Below are positions 39,159 through 64,000 of a stretch of DNA of 64,000 nucleotides, piece after piece. Under the pieces are notes generated by a model, which was given only the letters and a program-made list of their open reading frames with translations, made no database searches and was not told the DNA's origin. Within the stretch, counting starts at the first letter, position 1. Each line of letters starts with the position of its first letter. Source of the DNA: Paraspadella gotoi (Eukaryota; Chaetognatha); NCBI GenBank assembly GCA_051294375.1, contig CM119268.1, forward strand, positions 13,899,037-13,963,036, in the 5' to 3' direction. A program made the translations under genes and the position numbers.

Positions 39159-39326
39159 CGTCTTAGTCATCGTCGTTGTCGTCGTCATCACAGTCATGAG
39201 TGTTTTTTCCAGTCAAGAAGTCCATCGGAAGAGACGCCGATCGTCTTTGGACAAACGCGGGCCCGCCTCCTGAATAGTGAGTAGTCCTCGTTGGAATAAA
39301 TGCTCCAAATTTCTCTCTTTTTTTTT
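38640..39326. other. Unique flank between purine tract and 25-N gap, no gene seen
   Basis: Includes ggcgcatctgcgccatatat near 38,773 and a (TCG)n tract near 39,130-39,160. It is repeated in inverted form at 21.24-21.98 kb. Confidence 0.6.
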
Positions 39327-39351
39327 NNNNNNNNNNNNNNNNNNNNNNNNN
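39327..39351. other. 25-N assembly gap truncating the TMEM151 3' end
   Basis: The last TMEM151 exon that can be read runs into this gap without a stop or donor. Confidence 0.99.
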
Positions 39352-61931
<22,580 letters not shown>

Positions 61932-62343
61932 CTGTAGGGGAAGGAAGGGGTCGGGTTATAGTGGAGCGGGTGAATGGATTGTGTCGAACGGGATGAGTTA
62001 TCATTGGGCATTGGGCATTGGGCATTGGGCATTTGGCATTGGGCAATGGATTTTAGTAAAAGTTTTTTAAACAATTAATTGAAAACAAAAAGTAAGGAAA
62101 CGAACGAAAAGGAAGGAAAGGAAGAAAGGAAAAGGAGTTTGCCGAAAGAAAAGGTCGTAAACGTCGAGAGAAAAGGTGAAACGCAAAAGAGATTTTTGAG
62201 GCTCACAACTTTGAAAAACCTCTAAAACGGTTTTTCACCTAAATCGCCGTTTGACGAGCTCAGACCTAAACCTCGCTATTGTTTGTGAGAAAAATACTGG
62301 AAAAAAAATACTGAAAAATAAAAAATAATTCCTTTTTCTTTCT

Positions 62344-62374
<31 letters not shown>

Positions 62375-63075
62375 TCTCTCTGTTCGTCATTCATTCTCTC
62401 GTTCTCTCTCTCCTCTCTACCGTCGCTCTCATATTGTCCTGACCCCACGCTTCTTCCCCATCTCTCTTCTCTCTCATCGTTCCTCTCTCTCTCCCTCTCT
62501 CTCTTACTCTCTCTTATAATCTTCCTTTTTATTTTTTTTTTTGAAGGAATAACGCGCGCGATTCTTTCCAATCATGTTCTCGAAAAACCTCATCCGAAGA
62601 GACACTCTCGAAAAATGGAATTTTTTTTTTATTTTCGAGATATTTTTTTCTTTTCCTCAACATGAAATGGTGTCTGTTCAAGATGGCGACGAAGCTTTTC
62701 CCTTTTCAGTAAATAATATAAAATACTATATTTTTTAAGGACACGAAATTCCATTTTCTTTCTGAGGCAAAAACTAATTTTTAAAAGTTTTTGTATGAAA
62801 AAATAAAAAAATGTGGCATTTGTGGTTGAACCGGATATGAAAACCGGTATTTGATCAAAGTCGATATATATTTTCCAAGTTTGCAATAACAGCCATTTTC
62901 ATTTTATGAGTTTTTTTTCTCTTTAATTTGGCAAACATATTGGAAAAGCTTGTGTATGTGAATCGAAGAAAAATTGGTTTTTCAGTTTCTCTCGCCCGTC
63001 ATTTCCTTTCTTCTCTCTTTCTTCTTCATCTCCCCCTCCCCTTCCGTTTTTCTCCCGCGGGACCGATCCCGATTC

Positions 63076-63078
<3 letters not shown>

Positions 63079-63132
<54 letters not shown>
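63079..63132. repeat. (CT)n microsatellite
   Basis: Uninterrupted CT tract. Confidence 0.97.
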
Positions 63133-63134
<2 letters not shown>

Positions 63135-63424
63135 GTTTCCCTTTCTTCTCTTCGCTTCAAGTCTCAACGTCTAGTTTTGTAACTCTTACTCCTTGTTACA
63201 AAGTTACTGGACGTCGCGAAGTTTTTATCTAAATTTCAAAATATCACGCGAATGAGAGAATGGAGGAAGGGGGGAAGGAAGGGAGAAAGGAAAAGAGAAT
63301 AAAGGAGGAAGTAAAAGGAGAAAAGAAAAGATAAAAGGAGTAAGAGAAAGAAGCAAAAGAAAAAAGAAAAACGTTTCTTTGGGTTTCTCTCCCGAGGGAT
63401 TTACTAGGCGGCGTCGTCTCTAGC

Positions 63425-63427
<3 letters not shown>

Positions 63428-63485
<58 letters not shown>
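63428..63485. repeat. (GA)n microsatellite
   Basis: Uninterrupted GA tract. Confidence 0.97.
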
Positions 63486-63488
<3 letters not shown>

Positions 63489-64000
63489 TGTTTGATCTTT
63501 TTGACTTAGTCAACATTAAGCAAAGTTATCCATTAAGTAATTATGGAGCGAGTACAAAATGGCGTCCGTCGAAGAACGCTTCAACATCAGATTTTGAAAA
63601 CCTCCCAATAACAATAACCGTTGCTTTTATTTTTAAAGAATTCCCATCGGCATCGCTCTCCTGGTAGCGCGCGAAAGAAAATTAATTGGATGGCGGAGAA
63701 CAAAAACCTTAAAAAATTTAATGAGGAAACGGCCATTAGTTATTCATGGGATATCGTAGGATATCCAATTTTTGTTTTTCTACTTTATGTATATACTCTC
63801 TTTTCGTTGTTTTTGAGGTATTAGGAGAAAAACAGTTTTTGTTTAACAACGATTTATTTGACTACTTAAAAAAATACCACATTTCTTTAGATTTTTATAT
63901 ATTTTTTACAAAACTGGGAAAAAATATTTCAAGAGACGCTTTGCCAATATTTCGCCAACTCAGCAAATACGAGCTAATTCTAAATGGATTATCCAATCAA

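Larger units (their letters stand above)
61932..64000. other. Sequence upstream of the TMEM151 exons seen, no exon found
   Basis: I looked on the - strand for an ATG exon ending in a phase 0 GT donor and found none convincing. It contains a 7-bp repeat (gggcatt, 62,003-62,045), CT-rich tracts (62,345-62,515; 63,079-63,132) and a GA tract (63,428-63,485). A short + strand frame near 63,621-63,824 has no support. Confidence 0.5.

Noticed and set aside
63621-63824. 67-codon + strand frame with a hydrophobic end
   Set aside because: Short, no homologue recognised, no exon signals. Kept only as a remark for the upstream region.

Overview
The window is nuclear DNA from an animal. It carries multi-exon protein genes with GT-AG introns, family-conserved metazoan proteins and very dense microsatellites, especially (CT)n/(GA)n. 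I cannot name the species. Two real genes can be reconstructed exon by exon with consistent splice phases. A complete FAM20C-type secretory-pathway kinase gene lies on the + strand (531-5492, 8 coding exons). A long TMEM151-family membrane-protein gene lies on the - strand, from 61,931 down to at least 39,352. Fourteen coding exons are seen; its 5' exon(s) lie beyond the window and its 3' end is lost at an N gap. The two genes are unrelated in function and nothing suggests co-regulation.

The TMEM151 model has the family core: three predicted membrane segments, the [14 protein letters not shown] block, a CGVKD block and a PSYS motif. It then continues through four more exons into an unusually long Ser/Thr/Pro-rich tail, with polythreonine runs, a PPPPYDEAVFY element and a 4-residue SLDR repeat. 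The total is about 1,360 residues, compared with roughly 470-570 for the vertebrate proteins as I recall them.

Much of the remaining sequence is not independent DNA. Long blocks are error-laden second copies of other parts of the window: 8.19-12.46 kb of 13.8-16.3 kb (direct, then folded back); 21.2-24.1 kb of 36.9-39.3 kb (inverted); 27.76-35.69 kb of 40.6-48.0 kb (direct); 49.2-52.3 kb of 46.8-49.1 kb (direct). Several end at or near gaps of exactly 25 N. The best explanation is gap filling or extension with uncorrected long reads, partly from a second haplotype. TMEM151 exon copies inside these blocks are frameshifted and should not be annotated as paralogues.

Layout: 0-0.5 kb upstream sequence; 0.5-5.5 kb FAM20C; 5.5-21 kb intergenic, microsatellites and the first duplicated blocks; 21-39.3 kb mostly duplicated or inverted material, a near-perfect 0.95-kb-arm palindrome and a 3.6-kb unique stretch (24.1-27.7 kb); 39.35-61.93 kb TMEM151 (- strand); 62-64 kb sequence upstream of the TMEM151 exons seen.

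The most interesting biological item is a 957-bp terminal-inverted-repeat element at a TA target in a TMEM151 intron. It is resolved in one copy (50,206-51,162), hidden behind a 75-N gap in the second copy (47,788-47,930), and absent from the third copy (near 35,617-35,632). That pattern suggests a presence/absence polymorphism captured within one assembly. I found no CRISPR array, rRNA or recognisable tRNA, and no convincing new multi-gene system.
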